NCBI GenBank assembly: GCA_037954325.1
Contig: JBBMNZ010000018.1
Location: forward strand, 6,317,501 to 6,381,500
Length of the DNA: 64,000 nt
From: Fistularia commersonii
Taxonomy: Eukaryota > Chordata > Actinopteri > Syngnathiformes > Fistulariidae
Direction of reading: 5' to 3'
Shown: positions 1 through 11,554 of the stretch, in pieces
Position numbering within the stretch: the stretch's first letter is position 1
Layout: every line of letters begins with the position of its first letter
Notes under the pieces: model-generated
What the model saw: the letters and a program-made list of their open reading frames with translations, nothing else
Database searches by the model: none
What the model was told of the DNA's origin: nothing
Program-made: the position numbers and the translations under genes

Positions 1-51
1 CCACCATGGACTCGGGGAACCACACCCACCCAGGCCGGCCCCATGGGGCAC

Positions 52-668
52 TGTCAGGGTACCACACCTGATCCCAATTTGTAATCGGCGCCAGCTGCAG
101 CAGATGGCGCTAATCAAGATCCCTATAAAGGGCAGCGGCACACTCTGCCTGGCGCCGGGGGATTGTGGCTCTCGTACCACTGCGGAGCCCCGCCACGACC
201 CCGCCCCCGCCCCCGCCACGACCGGACCCCATCCTTGCCACGACCGGACCCCAGGTGTAACCTCTGTCCCCTCCCTCATTACGACCGGACCCAGTCGGCC
301 GGTGTAACCTCTGTCCCCTCCCTCGTTACGACCGGACCCAGTCGGCCAGTGTAACATCTGTCCCCGTCCTGCCTGCCTGGGGCCCGTCCCGTCTGCAACC
401 CATCCTGTCTGTCACCCTGCCTGGGGCCCGTCCCGTCTGCAACCCGTCCTGTCTGCAACCTGGGGCTGTCCCGTCTGCAACCCGTCCAGTCTGCAGGCCG
501 TCCTGTCTGCCACCTGTCCTGGTGAGACCCAGCCCTGTGCAACTCTGTCTCGGGGCCAGGGGCTTACCAGCGACACCCTACCTGCCGTTATCAACGCAAT
601 AAAGCGCTTCCGATCCAGATCCCTGTGGTGTGGTTCCCTGCCCGAGTCCGACCCCCGGCATCGTGACA
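52..668 (+). repeat. Ty3/gypsy-type LTR (solo, or 3' LTR of an element running off the left edge)
   Basis: The block starts TGTCAGG and ends CGTGACA, the usual TG...CA LTR ends. A TATA-like CTATAAAG lies near 121-128 and an AATAAA polyadenylation signal near 598. Between them are GC-rich short tandem repeats: units around CGACCGGACCC at 218-345 and around CCGTCCTGTCTGC at 380-520. The end is similar, in inverted orientation, to the LTR remnant at 6429-6510. The 5 bases on either side (GGCAC and TTCTG) do not match, so there is no target duplication and the element may extend left of the window. Open reading frames inside come from the repeats and are not genes. Confidence 0.6.
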
Positions 669-826
669 TTCTGTCCAGAATTGAGATTCCCTGGAGTGAT
701 AGTTGGGGTAACTGTGGTTGTGCGGTTTGGTTCGTCATTATATTTTTGGTCAGGAATACAAATTGTCGAGTCAGTGCGTTTCGTAACTTAATGAACTCTT
801 ATATGGGAGGCTTAAATCTGTGTAGT

Positions 827-1051
827 TGTCACAATTCCTCGGGTCCCCGGACCAGTAGCACAGTAATCACAGCAATTATCCTCTGCACCTGGAGACTACG
901 TCACACCGGAAAGGAATTCAACTAATCAAGCAAGTATTTAAGTCGGACCCATCTCTCAGTCGGCGTCTGGTCTCGTTCAAGTTACACCCTTGAATAAACC
1001 CATCTACAAGTCCATGTACCTGTGTCTGTCTTCCTGGGGGAAACTGTAACA
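827..1051 (+). repeat. Solo gypsy LTR flanked by a 5-bp target duplication
   Basis: A 225-bp block starting TGTCACAATTCC and ending CTGTAACA. It is closely similar to the 5' LTR at 14,665-14,941, sharing stretches such as GCAATTATCCTC, GGAAAGGAATTCA and TATTTAAGTCGGACCC. It is flanked by GTAGT at 822-826 and again at 1052-1056, the 5-bp duplication expected of a gypsy integrase. No internal region remains, so this is a solo LTR left by LTR-LTR recombination. It lies inside the minus-strand L1-like LINE. Confidence 0.8.
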
Positions 1052-1056
1052 GTAGT

Positions 1057-2291
1057 ACAGAACTGTTCATAGTCTAGAAGACTGCCATTGTCATCCATCA
1101 AGTCAATTATTGACCATATACCTTTCTCAAACCATTCCTTGTAAAACAGAGATTTGTTGGCATGCAGGACATATCTATTGTTCCAAATTGTTGTACTGTG
1201 TGGTGAGAAATTGTGTACATATATCATTTTCCAGTATAATAATATTTGTTAATCGAACTCTGATATCAACAAGATTCCTGGTAAATTTTCAAAGTCAGAG
1301 ATAAGGAGAAGACTTAGGCCACCGACTTTGTTGAATAAGTAGTTTGGAGTGCAATACCAGAAAGAATGATGATGTTTGATCCAGGATTTCAACCAGCTCA
1401 CCTTCAATGTCCCATTCAGGCAGTCTAACTCTATCACTTTCAGCCCTCCTTCACTTGTTTCTTTCACCTTATGTGATTTTTTTTAGATGGTGTGGTCTGT
1501 TCCTCCAGATAAAGTTGAAATTTGTTTGGTTAATAGATTTTATGAGTTGATTTGGAGCAGCATTGGAATACACTGGGTATATACATCTGGATAAACATTC
1601 CATTTTAGTCAAATATATGCGGCCTAATATTGATAAATCTCTTTGGAGCCATATATTCAATTTAGCTTTACTTTGATTCAGATTAGATTCAATGTTCCTG
1701 GATTGATTTAACTTTTGGTCTTTAGATAGGAAAATGCTCAAGTATTTTATTTCTGATTTAATAGGAACATTGCTGATTTCCTTTAGTGGCAAGTCATGCA
1801 GCGCAAGAAGTTCGCATTTCTTTAAGTTTAATGACGATCCTGAAGCCTTGGAGAATGTTTTAATTTTTTTCAACGCTTATTGGGACTTGATGTTCATTTT
1901 TCAAAACTAAGGTTGTGTCATCTGCCTGCTGGCTAATAACAACTTCTGTCCCCAACACATCTAACTTTTGGATAGCGTTGCTATTTTTAACATAAACGGC
2001 TAGCATTTCGGGAGCAAGTATAAATAAATAGGGTGAGATGGGGCAACCTTGGGGGATTCCCACATCAACATGGAAGCTCGGAGTGGTGCCGCTTGGCAGG
2101 GTCACACGGCTATGAATATTCTCATAGAGCCCACGGATCACATTCTTGAATTTTAAACCAAATCCAAAATGGTCTAACATCCATTTATCATAGCGACGCT
2201 CGAACGAGTATAAGGTTGTATAAAAGTCCAAGAAGAATATGAAGCCATTATCTTCTATGCAATATGCCTCAAAACGCATCGCTCGCCCCAA
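1057..2291 (-). pseudogene. Broken L1-like (Tx1/L1 group) LINE ORF2, reverse transcriptase and C-terminal part
   Basis: Read on the minus strand, consecutive open segments (2291-1860, 1873-1469, 1467-1249, 1227-1057) carry reverse-transcriptase landmarks. These include a GIPQGCPISPYLFIL block (RT motif 4-like) near 2055 and a QADDTTLVL block near 1915, standing where a YADD catalytic motif is expected (Y replaced by Q). A downstream thumb region contains WLQRDLSILGRIYLTK. The C-terminal part has FIWRNRPHHL and IWNNRYVLHANKSLFYKEW, typical of L1-like ORF2 tails. Frameshifts separate the segments, so it is dead. The solo LTR at 827-1051 interrupts it, and sequence at 669-821 may be its continuation. 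The clade is inferred from these motifs only. Confidence 0.7.
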
Positions 2292-2299
2292 CTCTGGGA

Positions 2300-2555
2300 A
2301 TCCTAGACCCTACTTACACCCCTGCCCCAACTTAACTCCCTCACTCAGTCACATGTGCACCCGTGGAGCTCCCTGAGCTCAACACATCCCGGAGCATCAC
2401 GCCAACTCATTCACATTTGAATGATTGTCTATATTTTATGTCCGCTAGATAGAGGCATCCGCACATGTGCATCAGTGGAGCTTCAGGCTGGCTGAGGTAT
2501 GGACTGAAAAAATAAAGTCATGTGTGATGAGCTATAATGAAGAGAAGCATATTTT
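2300..2555. other. Unassigned spacer
   Basis: Unique-looking sequence between the LINE remnant and the satellite array. No reading frame, RNA gene or repeat structure was recognised. Confidence 0.4.
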
Positions 2556-5500
2556 TACAATAAATTGGCTATATCTTATAAAAAGGTGGCTGGATTACAT
2601 TGATTTTGACATATGTACAACATATTTCAGAACCAGACAACAGCTAAAAAGGATTCATTAGTTATTTACACCGTGTACCAAAAATGTTTCAACTTGGTTA
2701 GATAAGCACTTTTTGACCACATGGCTATATCTTTTGAACTTGTAGCTGGATTACAGCAATTTGACATATATTATGCAGATTCATGTCCTATTCAACATAT
2801 TTCAACCCCAGACACCACCAAAAAAAGGATTCATTAATTATTTACACTTTGTCCCAAAAACTTATCAACTCAGTGAGATAAGCAATTTTTGACCACATGG
2901 CTATATCTTTTGAACTTGTGGTAGGATTGCAGTGATTTAAACATATGTTGTGCAGAATCGAGTCCTATGCAACATATTTCAGCACCAGACAACAGCTAAA
3001 AAGGATTCATTAGTTATTTACACTGTATACTAAAAATGATTCAACTCAGTGAGATAGGCACTTTTTGACCACATGGCTATATCTTTTGAACTTGTGGTAG
3101 GAATACAGTGATTTTGAAATATATTATGCAGATCCATGTCCTATTCAACATATTTCAACCCTAGACACCAGCTGATAAGGATTCATTAATTATTTACACT
3201 TTGGAGCAAAAATGTTTGAACTTGGTGAGATAAGCACTTTTTGACCACATGGCTATGTCTTTTGAAACTCCAGCTGGATTACAGTGATTTTGACGTATAT
3301 TGTGCAGAGTCAAGTCCTATTGAACATATTTCAGCAGCAGACATCAGCTAGAAAGGATTCTTGTATTATTTACACTTTGTAACAAAAAACATTTCAAATC
3401 GGTGAGATAAGAACTTTAGACCATATGGCTATAACTTTTAAAAAAGGTGGCTGGATTACAGTGATTTTGACATAGGTTGTGCAGATTCAGGTCCTATTCA
3501 ACATATTTCAGCCCGAGACACCAGCTAAAGAGGATTCATTATTTATTTACACTTTGTAGCAAAAACGTTCAACTCAGTTAGATAAGAACCTTTTGACCAT
3601 ATGGCTATGTCTTTTGAACTTGTGGTACGATTACAGTGATTTTAAACATATGTTGTGTAGAATCAAGTCCTATTCAACATATTTCAGCCCAAGACACAAG
3701 CTAAAAAGGATTCATTAGTTATCTACATTGTGTACCAAAAATGTTTGAACTCGGTCAGATAAGCAGTTTTTGACCACATGGCTTTATCTTTTGAACTTCT
3801 GGTAGGATTACAGTGATTTTGACATATATTATGCAAAATCATGTCCTATTCAACATATTTCAGCCCAAGACACCAGCTAGAAAGCATTCATAAATTATTT
3901 ACACTTTGTAGCAAAATTGCTTCAACTTGGTGAGTTAAGCACTTTTTGACCATATGGCTGTATCTTTTGAAACAACAGCTGGATTACAGTTTGACACACA
4001 CTGTGCAGAATCAAATCCTATTCAACATATTTGAGCAGCAGACATCAGGTAGAAAGAATTCTTTTATTATGTACACTTTGTAGAAAAAACATTTCGAATT
4101 GATGAGATAAGAACCTTTTGACCATATGGCGATATCTTTTAAAAAGGTGGCTGGATTACACGGATTTTGATATAGGTTGTGCAGAATCAAGTCCTATACA
4201 ACATATTTCAGCACCAGAAAGCAGTTAAAAAGGATTCATTAGTTATTTACACTGTGTACCAAAAATGTTTCAACCTGGTGAGATAAGCCTTTTTTGACCG
4301 CATGGCTATATCTTTTGAAACTCCAGCTGGATTACAGTGATTTTGACATATATTGTGCAGAATCAAGCCCTATTGAACATATTTCAGCAGCAGACATCAG
4401 CTACAAAGGATTCTTTTAATGTTTGCACTTTGTTGCAAAAACTTTTCAACTCAGTGAGATAAGCACGTTTTGACCACAAGGCTATATCTTTTGAACTTGT
4501 GGCTAGATTACAGTGATTTTGACACATATTATGCAGAATCAAGTCTTATACAACATATTTCAGCACCAAACAACAGCTAAAAAGTATTCATTAGTTTTTT
4601 ACACTCTGTACTAAAAATGTTTTAAACTCGGTGAGATAAACAGTTTTTGACCACATGGCTATATCTTTTGAACTTGTGGTAGGAATACAGTGATTTTGAC
4701 ATATGTTGTGCAGAATCAAGTCCTATACAACGTATTTAAGCCCCAGACACCAGCTAAAAAGGATTCATTAGTTATTCACACTGTGAACCAAAAACGTTTC
4801 AACTCGGTGAGATAAGAACCTTTTGACCATATGGCTATATCTTTTAAAAAAGGTGGCTTGGATTATTACATTGATTTTGACATAGGTTGTGCAGAATCAA
4901 GTCCTATACAACATGTTTCAGCGCCAGATAACAGCTAAAAAGGATTAATTAGTTATTTACACTGTGTACCAAAAATGTTTGAACTAGCTGAGATAGGCAC
5001 TTTTTGACCACATGGCTATATCTTTTGAACTTGTTTCTGGATTACAGTGATTTTGACATATGTTGTGCAGAATCAAGTCCTATACAACATATTTCAGAAC
5101 TAGACAACAGCTAAAACGGATTCATTAGTTATTTACATTGTGTACAAAAATGTTACAACTCGGTGAGTTGAGATGAGCCCTTTTGATCGCATGGCTGTAT
5201 CTTTTGCACTTATGGTAAGATTACAGTGATTTTGACATATATTATTCGGAATAATGTCCTTTTCAACAAATTTCAGCACCAGACACCAGCTAGAAAGCAT
5301 TCATTAGTTATTTACACTTTTTAGCAAAAACTTTTCAACTCAGTGATATAAGCATTTTTTGACCACATGGCTTTATCTTTTGAAATGACAGCTGGATTAC
5401 AGTGATTTTGACGAACGTTGTGCAGAATCAAGCCTATTCAACATATTTCAGCAGCAGACATCAGCTACAAAGGATTCTTTTATATTTACACTTTGTGCCA

Positions 5501-6420
5501 AAAACGTTTCAACTCAGTGAGATAAGAACCTTTTGACCACATGGCTATAATTTTTAAAAAGGTGGCTGGATTACAGTAATTTTGACATATGTTGTGCAGA
5601 ATCAAGTCCTATACAACATATTTCAGCACCAGACAACAGCTAAAAAGGATTCATTGGTTATTTATTCTTAGAACCAAAAATGTTTCAACTCAGTGAGATA
5701 AGAACCTTTTGACCATATGGCTATACCTTTTATAAAGGTGGCTGGATTAAAGTGATTTTGACATGGGTTGTGCAGAATCAAGTCCTATTCAACATATTTC
5801 AGCAAAAGACACCAGCTTGAAAGAATTCATTAGTTATTGATTCGTTGATCAAAAACGCTTCAACTCGGTGAGATATGCAATATTTGACCATATGGCTATA
5901 TCTTTTTAAAAAGGTGGCCGGATTACAGTGATTTTGACATATGTTGTGCAGAATCATGTCCTATTCAACATACTACAGCACCAAATAAGACATCAGCTTA
6001 AAAGATTTCATTTTTTATTTATACTACCAAAAACCCTTCAACTAAGACCACATGGTTGTATCTTTTGAGCGTGTTGATGGATTACAACTATTTTGACATA
6101 TATTGTGCAGAATCAAGTCCTATTCAACATATTTCTGCACCAGACACCACCTTGAAAGAATTCATTGATTATTTACACTTTGTACAGAAAACGTTTCAAC
6201 TCGGTAAGATAAGCACTTTTTGACCATATGGCAATATCTTTTGAACTTGTTCCTGGAAAACAGTGATTTTGACATATATTGTGCAGAATCATGTCCTATT
6301 CAACTTATTTCAGCACCAGTAACAAGCTTGAAAGAATTAATTAGTTATTTACACTGTGTACCAAAAGCACTTCAACTAAGTGAGATAAGCTCTTTTTGAA
6401 AAATAAAGTCATATTCAACA
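2556..6420 (+). repeat. Satellite array, ~176-bp monomers with four-monomer higher-order pattern
   Basis: About 22 head-to-tail monomers. A fixed anchor (TTTGACCACATGGCTATATC) recurs at about 2711, 2887, 3064, 3239, 3415, 3590 and onward, a spacing near 176 bp. Other constant blocks are GATTACAGTGATTTTGACATAT, GTGCAGAATCAAGTCCTAT, CAACATATTTCAGCACCAGAC and GGATTCATTAGTTATTTACAC. Monomers fall into variants by the sequence after the anchor: an AAAAAGGTGGCTGG type at about 2570, 3431, 4135, 4842 and 5555; GAACTTGTGGTAGG types; and a GAAACTCCAGCTGG type followed by AGCAGCAGACATCAGCTA. The A-type spacing of about 704-713 bp equals four monomers. No coding capacity is seen. Confidence 0.92.
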
Positions 6421-6428
6421 TTTTTAGC

Positions 6429-7574
6429 TGTCCCGGCTCGGAAGGACTCGGACAGGGAACCACACCACTAGAACTGGAGTTAGATAGTCTCTTTATTTTT
6501 TGATTGGTAATCAGTGTCTCGCAGGGTCAGGGTCCAAAGGTCCAGAGGGGGCTCTCGCAGAGTCGGGGTCCAAAGGTCCAGGGGGGGCCGGCGGTTGTTC
6601 AGGGACATGGCGCAGCGGGGTGGTTGAATGGCTGTGGTGGGGATGAGGAGTTCTTTAACCAGGGCCTCGTCTATGAAGTTGCCCTCTGCCCCAGAGTCTA
6701 CCAGTGCCGTGACAGGGCACCGGTACCTGCCCCACTCCAGCGAGGCTGGCACCTGTAGGTGAGTCAGCGGGGAGGAGATCACCGTACAGCTCACCAGGAC
6801 CCCCCCCGTCCCTGGCGGCCACTGGCTTTTCCCTTCTTGGCCGGGCAGGTGGTGGCGTAGTGGCCCACCTCACCGCAGTAGAGGCAGGCGTTCCAGCACC
6901 GCCGGGCAGTCTTCTCCTCAGCGGTGAGATGCGCTCAGCCCAGCTGCATGGGTTCCTCGGGACTCGGGGCCAAGGGCAAAGGACGGGCACGGTCCGGAGG
7001 GGAACCCTGGGTCCTCCTCTCCTGCCTTCGCTCGCGGAGACGATTGTCTATTCGGATGGCAAGGTTGACCAGGGCATGCAGGTCCGGTGGTTCATCCCTT
7101 GCTGCCAGCTGGTCCTTCAGCTCCTCGTTTAGTCCCCTCTGGAAGGCGTATCGCAGCGCCGAGTCGTTCCAGTTACACGCCGCCGCAAGGGTCCGGAACG
7201 CGACAGCATACTCGGCCATGCTCTGTCCCCCTTGGGTGAGGTCACCCAAGCGTCGTCTCCCTGGAGAGGGTGGTCGAAGACCTCCCTCATCTCCATGGTG
7301 AAGGCGGCATAGGACCGGCACGGCGGTTCGTTCTTCCGCCACGCCGCCGACCCCCAGCGTAGTGCAGCTCCAGTGAGTAGGCTGATGGTGTGGCGATTTT
7401 TTGTTTGTCCGTTTGGTAGGTCATCGGTTGTAGACCAAACACCAGTGAGACCTGTAGCAAAAAATCACCACACTCACCTTGGTCTCCGGGTATCGTGGGG
7501 GATCTGGCACATGAGGTTCCTTCACGGGAGGATGTCGAGGGGCTGGTTCCAAAACAGGGGCAGAACCCGTTCAC
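6429..7574 (-). mobile_element. Internally deleted Ty3/gypsy element inserted in the satellite (gag, protease, 3' LTR end)
   Basis: On the minus strand, the gag part (7574-6935, frameshifted) includes a retrotransposon gag core with MAEYAVAFRTLAAACNWND and FQRGLNEELKDQLAARD. A Cys/His-like segment follows at about 6900-6850. A retropepsin-like protease at 6794-6480 carries the active-site block ALVDSGAEGNFID. Directly after it lies about 80 bp of LTR with a polyadenylation signal (AATAAA on the minus strand near 6495), ending in GGGACA at 6429. Reverse transcriptase, RNase H and integrase are absent, and no 5' LTR is seen before the satellite resumes near 7575. This is a non-autonomous relic. 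Confidence 0.8.
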
Positions 7575-9175
7575 TGACTACAGTGATTTTTACATATATT
7601 GTGCAAAATCAAGTCATATTCAACATTTTTCAGCAGCAGACACCAGCATGAAAGACTTCATTAGTTATTTACACTTTGGACCAAAAAAGCTTCATCTCAG
7701 TGATATGGGCACTTTTTAACCACATGGCTATATCTTTTGAACCTGAGGCTGGATTACAGTGATTTTGACATATGTTGTGCAGAATACAGTCCTGTTCAAC
7801 ATATTTCAGCAGCAGACACCAGCTCAAAAGAATTAATTAGTTATTTATTCTTAGCATCAAAAAAGTTTCAACTCGCTGAGACATTAACTTTTTGACCATA
7901 TGGCTATATCTGTTGAACCTGTTGATGGATTACAGTGATATCTACAGATATTGTGCAAAATTAAGCCCTTTTAGACATATTTCAGCACCAGACACAAGCT
8001 TGAAAGAATTCATTAGTTATCTACACTTTGTACCAAAAACGTTTTTAACTCGGTGAGATAAGCACTTTTTTGACCATATGGCCATATCTTTTAAAAAGGT
8101 GGCTGGATTACAGTGATTTTGGCATATGTTGTGCAAAATCATGTCCTATTCAACATATTTCAGCACCAGACACCAGCTTGAAGGAATTCATTAGTTATTT
8201 ACACCTTGTCCGAAAAATGTTTCAACTCGGTGAGATAAGTACTTTCTGACCACATGGCTCTGTCTTTTGAGCCTGCAGCTGGATAACAGTGATTTTGACA
8301 TATATTGTGCAGAATCATGTTCTATTCAACATATTTCATCACCAGTGACCAGCTTGAAAGACTTCATTAGTTATTTACACTTTGTGCCAAAAACACTTCA
8401 ACTCAGTGAGATAAGCACTTTTTGACCACATGACTATATCTTTTTAACTTGTTGATGGATTACAATGATTTTGACATATATTGTGCAGAATCATGTCCTA
8501 TTTAACATATTTCAGCACCAGTGGCCAGCTTGGAGAAATTCATTAGATATTTACACTTTGTACCAAAAACGTTTCAAAACGTTGAGATAACCACTTTGAC
8601 CATATGGCTCTATCTTTTAAACCTGCCACAGGATTATGAGATTTTGACATATATTATGCAAAATCAGATCCTGTAAAACACATTTCAGCAGTAAACTCAA
8701 GCTTGAAAGAATCCATTAGTAAATTACAATTTGTATCGTAGACGATTCAACTCGATGAGATAAGCACTTTTTGACCACATGGCTATATCTTTAAAACCTG
8801 GGGCACGATTTGAGTGATTTTGACACATCTTGTGCAGAATCAGGTCCTTTTCAACATATTTCAGCAACGGACACAAGCATGAAAGAATTCATAAATTATT
8901 CAAAATTTGTATCATAAATGCTTCAACTAATTGAGATAGAACATTTTTTGACCACATGGCTATATCTTTTAAACCTGCTGCAGGATTTGAGTAATTTTGA
9001 CATATATTGTGAAGAACCTGGTCCTATTCAACATATTTCAGCATCAGACAAAAGATGAAAAGAATTCATAAGTTATTCACAATTTTTATCAGAAAAGATT
9101 CAACTTATTGAGATGCGCACTTTTTGACCACATGGCTATATCTTTTAAACCAGCGCACTTCTTGGATTTCGATTT
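7575..9175 (+). repeat. Satellite array, second block, same ~176-bp monomer
   Basis: About nine further monomers after the gypsy insertion, in the same orientation as 2556-6420. They begin mid-monomer at TACAGTGATTTTTACATAT. They are more divergent towards the right end: the anchor followed by AAACCTGSNGCANGATT variants, with TTGAGTGATTTTGACATAT in place of the usual block near 8800-9000. The wear gradient suggests the array edge. Confidence 0.88.
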
Positions 9176-9448
9176 GGATTCCATGATACAAATTGTACAT
9201 AACTTATTTAGTCCTTCAAGCTTGTGTCTGGTGCTGAAATATATTGAAAAGGACCAGATTCTCCACAATATGTGTCAAAATCACTCAAATGTAGCCGCAG
9301 GTTTAAAAGATAAAGCCATGTGGTCAAAAATTGCTTATCTCACCGAGTTCAACCATTTATGGTAGAAATTGTAAATAACTTATGAATCCTTTCCAGCGTG
9401 TGTCTGGTGCTGAAATATGTTGAATAGGAAATGATTCTGCACAATATA
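9176..9448 (-). repeat. Inverted satellite monomers at the array end
   Basis: About one and a half monomers in reverse orientation. GTGTCTGGTGCTGAAATATRTTGAA (about 9225 and 9399) is the complement of the plus-strand TTCAACATATTTCAGCACCAGACAC block. GCCATGTGGTCAAAAATTGCTTATCTCACCGAGTT (about 9317) is the complement of the anchor and the AACTCGGTGAGATAAGC block. The array therefore ends in an inversion, followed directly by the MITE. Confidence 0.85.
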
Positions 9449-9724
9449 TAGGACTGTCTCGGAAAATTAGAATTTGTGATAAAGTTCTTTTTCTTTTGTG
9501 ATGCAATTAAAAAAACAAAATTACTTTTTCATGACATTCTAATATTTTGAGATAGGATTTTTGAGTTTTCTTAAGATGTTAGCCATACTCAGATGATTAA
9601 GAGATAATTAAGATAATAAAAGGCTTGCAATATTTCAGTTGATTTGTAATGAATCCAGAATGTATGGAATTTTTGTTACTTAGAACTTTATCACAATATT
9701 CTAATTTTCTGAGACAGTCCTGTA
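9447..9724. mobile_element. Palindromic MITE with long terminal inverted repeats and TA target site
   Basis: A roughly 275-bp non-coding element. The left end AGGACTGTCTCGGAAAATTAGAAT and the right end ATTCTAATTTTCTGAGACAGTCCT are inverted repeats of about 24 bp with a single mismatch, extended inward by GTGATAAAGTTCT and AACTTTATCACAAT. Internal sub-repeats (AATATTTTGAGATAGGATTTTTGAG; ATATTTCAGTTGATTTGTAATGAATCCAGAATGTATG) match my recollection of a MITE that is abundant across teleosts. TA dinucleotides at both edges fit a Tc1/mariner-like target. The family name is not asserted. It sits exactly at the end of the inverted satellite segment. Confidence 0.8.
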
Positions 9725-11080
9725 GGCTACCTACAGGGCACAACCCTGGAACCTCCTAAAAAGGGAAATGTTTGCATGATACTTTTCCCGAGCCGACATG
9801 TAACTTTTGAGTCACACTGTTGTTTTTATGAAGTCATTTGTTGGGCCCTCTAATGGGGGGGATTCTTTTTAAGATCCACACATTTTTCTTTTATTGTACT
9901 TGATGTTGAGTTGTCATACTTTTGCCCTTAGTCACATTTTTGCCTGCTTGGAGCAAAAACAAATTATACAAATCAGTGTAAAGCCAACGGGCATCATTCT
10001 GCGACAGATTCCACTAAAGTGGTCAAGAAAAATAACAAAAACAATGTTCAGAAAATTAGGAATATTAGAAGAAATTAAAAAATAACACATACATAACAAT
10101 TAACTAAAAATGATCAAGGTGCTACCTGAATTTCAGCACCCCTCCCTCCCCCCCCCAAAAAAATAACAGTTGAGAAAATGTTCTAAAACATATAAAATAA
10201 TTCAAAGAATAAAAAACATAAAATAGTATGACAAAATAAGAAAAGAATGGAAGCTAAGCATCTGAAAAACAACCAAAATTAAGTTGGAAATTTTCTGTGA
10301 CAAATGATAAAATCTAGCAACTGTATATTTAAATAGTGAAAAGGCCCTCTGTTATTCTTTCCAGTCCCTTTCTATCACAGTACAGTCAGCAATATGGCCA
10401 TAGGGAAGAGTTCTTCAAATTCCTTGGTGATGCAGTCAGGGTTTATGACAGGTTTTGTATGCATAGATCAGGGTGTGTTTACTGCCCTGGTTATCCCCTA
10501 TGGTTCTTCATATTCCCACTAACCCCATCCCTTTCGCCTTCCCTGGTGAGTATGCCATATATTCTTTATAAATGCATTAGATTCAGATTGTGACTCTAAT
10601 TTCAATGAAGGAGGCAATAACAATTGAAAATCAGCAACTGCACCTACCAAATGGCTAACTGTGCCATAATTTTATCTGCACTGTGCATGTGGTCATCTTG
10701 ATGAAGGTAGCCATACTTTTCCAGAAAAACCTGCAATCATACTTGATATAAGAAAAACTGATTATCTATAGAAATGTTATCAAGACAAATATTTGTTCAT
10801 GCTCACCATGTTCATCTCTTTAAAGTCTGAATAAAAATTGAAGTCCCTCCTTCAGTAAAACTTGTTTTAAAAAAATTTACAATATTCACTGAAAAGCTGA
10901 TTTCAAACGGACAGCGACATGCAATGTCTGTGTCTTCAAAAATACCAGATTATTTGCTCCTATGGGTTGTTTGCAGCTACAGTATATCATGCTTTTTATA
11001 CTTTAATTACTGTTATAATTTTTATATTTCACTGTTTTAAATATTTTCTTTAAATAAATAGATAATTTGTTCTTTATTAA
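9725..11080. other. Non-coding stretch
   Basis: AT-rich sequence with homopolymer runs (a C run next to an A run near 10,146-10,165). The short open frames carry no recognisable domain, and no RNA gene or transposon structure was identified. Confidence 0.4.
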
Positions 11081-11290
11081 TGCCTCGTGGGGAAACACGT
11101 CCCTGCATTTAACCAATCATGGATGAACCATAAGCAGTTGGCTGCCATCCATCAGCGACAGGGGAGCAGTTAGGGGTTCTGTGTCTTGCTCAACAACAGT
11201 TCAACACACTCAGAGGACCTGGGAATCAAACCGGGACTGTTTGATTCAAAAGAGGATTGGTCTACCTCCTGTGCTAGGCCGCCCCTATTT
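11081..11290. repeat. Teleost short interspersed repeat, copy 1
   Basis: GGGGAAACACGTCCCTGCATTTAACCAATCATGGATGAACC..., GTTCTGTGTCTTGCTCAACAAC, ACACTCAGAGGACCTGGGAATCAAACC and a GCCGCCCC end. The same order of blocks recurs at 59,985-60,172, and a partial block (TCAAAGTGTTATTGAGCAAGACACTGATCCCC) occurs in reverse near 11,770. This is a common fish genomic repeat; its class was not determined. Confidence 0.65.
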
Positions 11291-11554
11291 ATCCAGTACT
11301 TTATGAGTTTTTTAATATATTATATATTATATTTCATATGATTTTGAAGCAAAACAATTGTCTTTTTGAAAAAAAATAGTGTGCGTTATCTTAATTAGCA
11401 AACACAGAAGTATTTTCACTTTCTAGGACCTGGTATCCATATGTGTAGACATCAGATTTTGGGCTAACCTTTAATTTCTAAAATTCATACCCTGTATGTG
11501 GACATTTTTTCTAAAAAACTACATCAGATGGTGCTAAGTTTTCATAAATATCAG

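Noticed and set aside
104..738. Several open frames on both strands in the first 740 bp
   Set aside because: They are produced by GC-rich tandem repeats in the LTR and carry no domain.
9108..9365. 85-codon plus-strand frame
   Set aside because: Lies within degenerate and inverted satellite monomers.
2556..9448. CRISPR-like array
   Set aside because: Direct repeats are whole 176-bp monomers with no short repeat/unique spacer structure, and the genome is eukaryotic.
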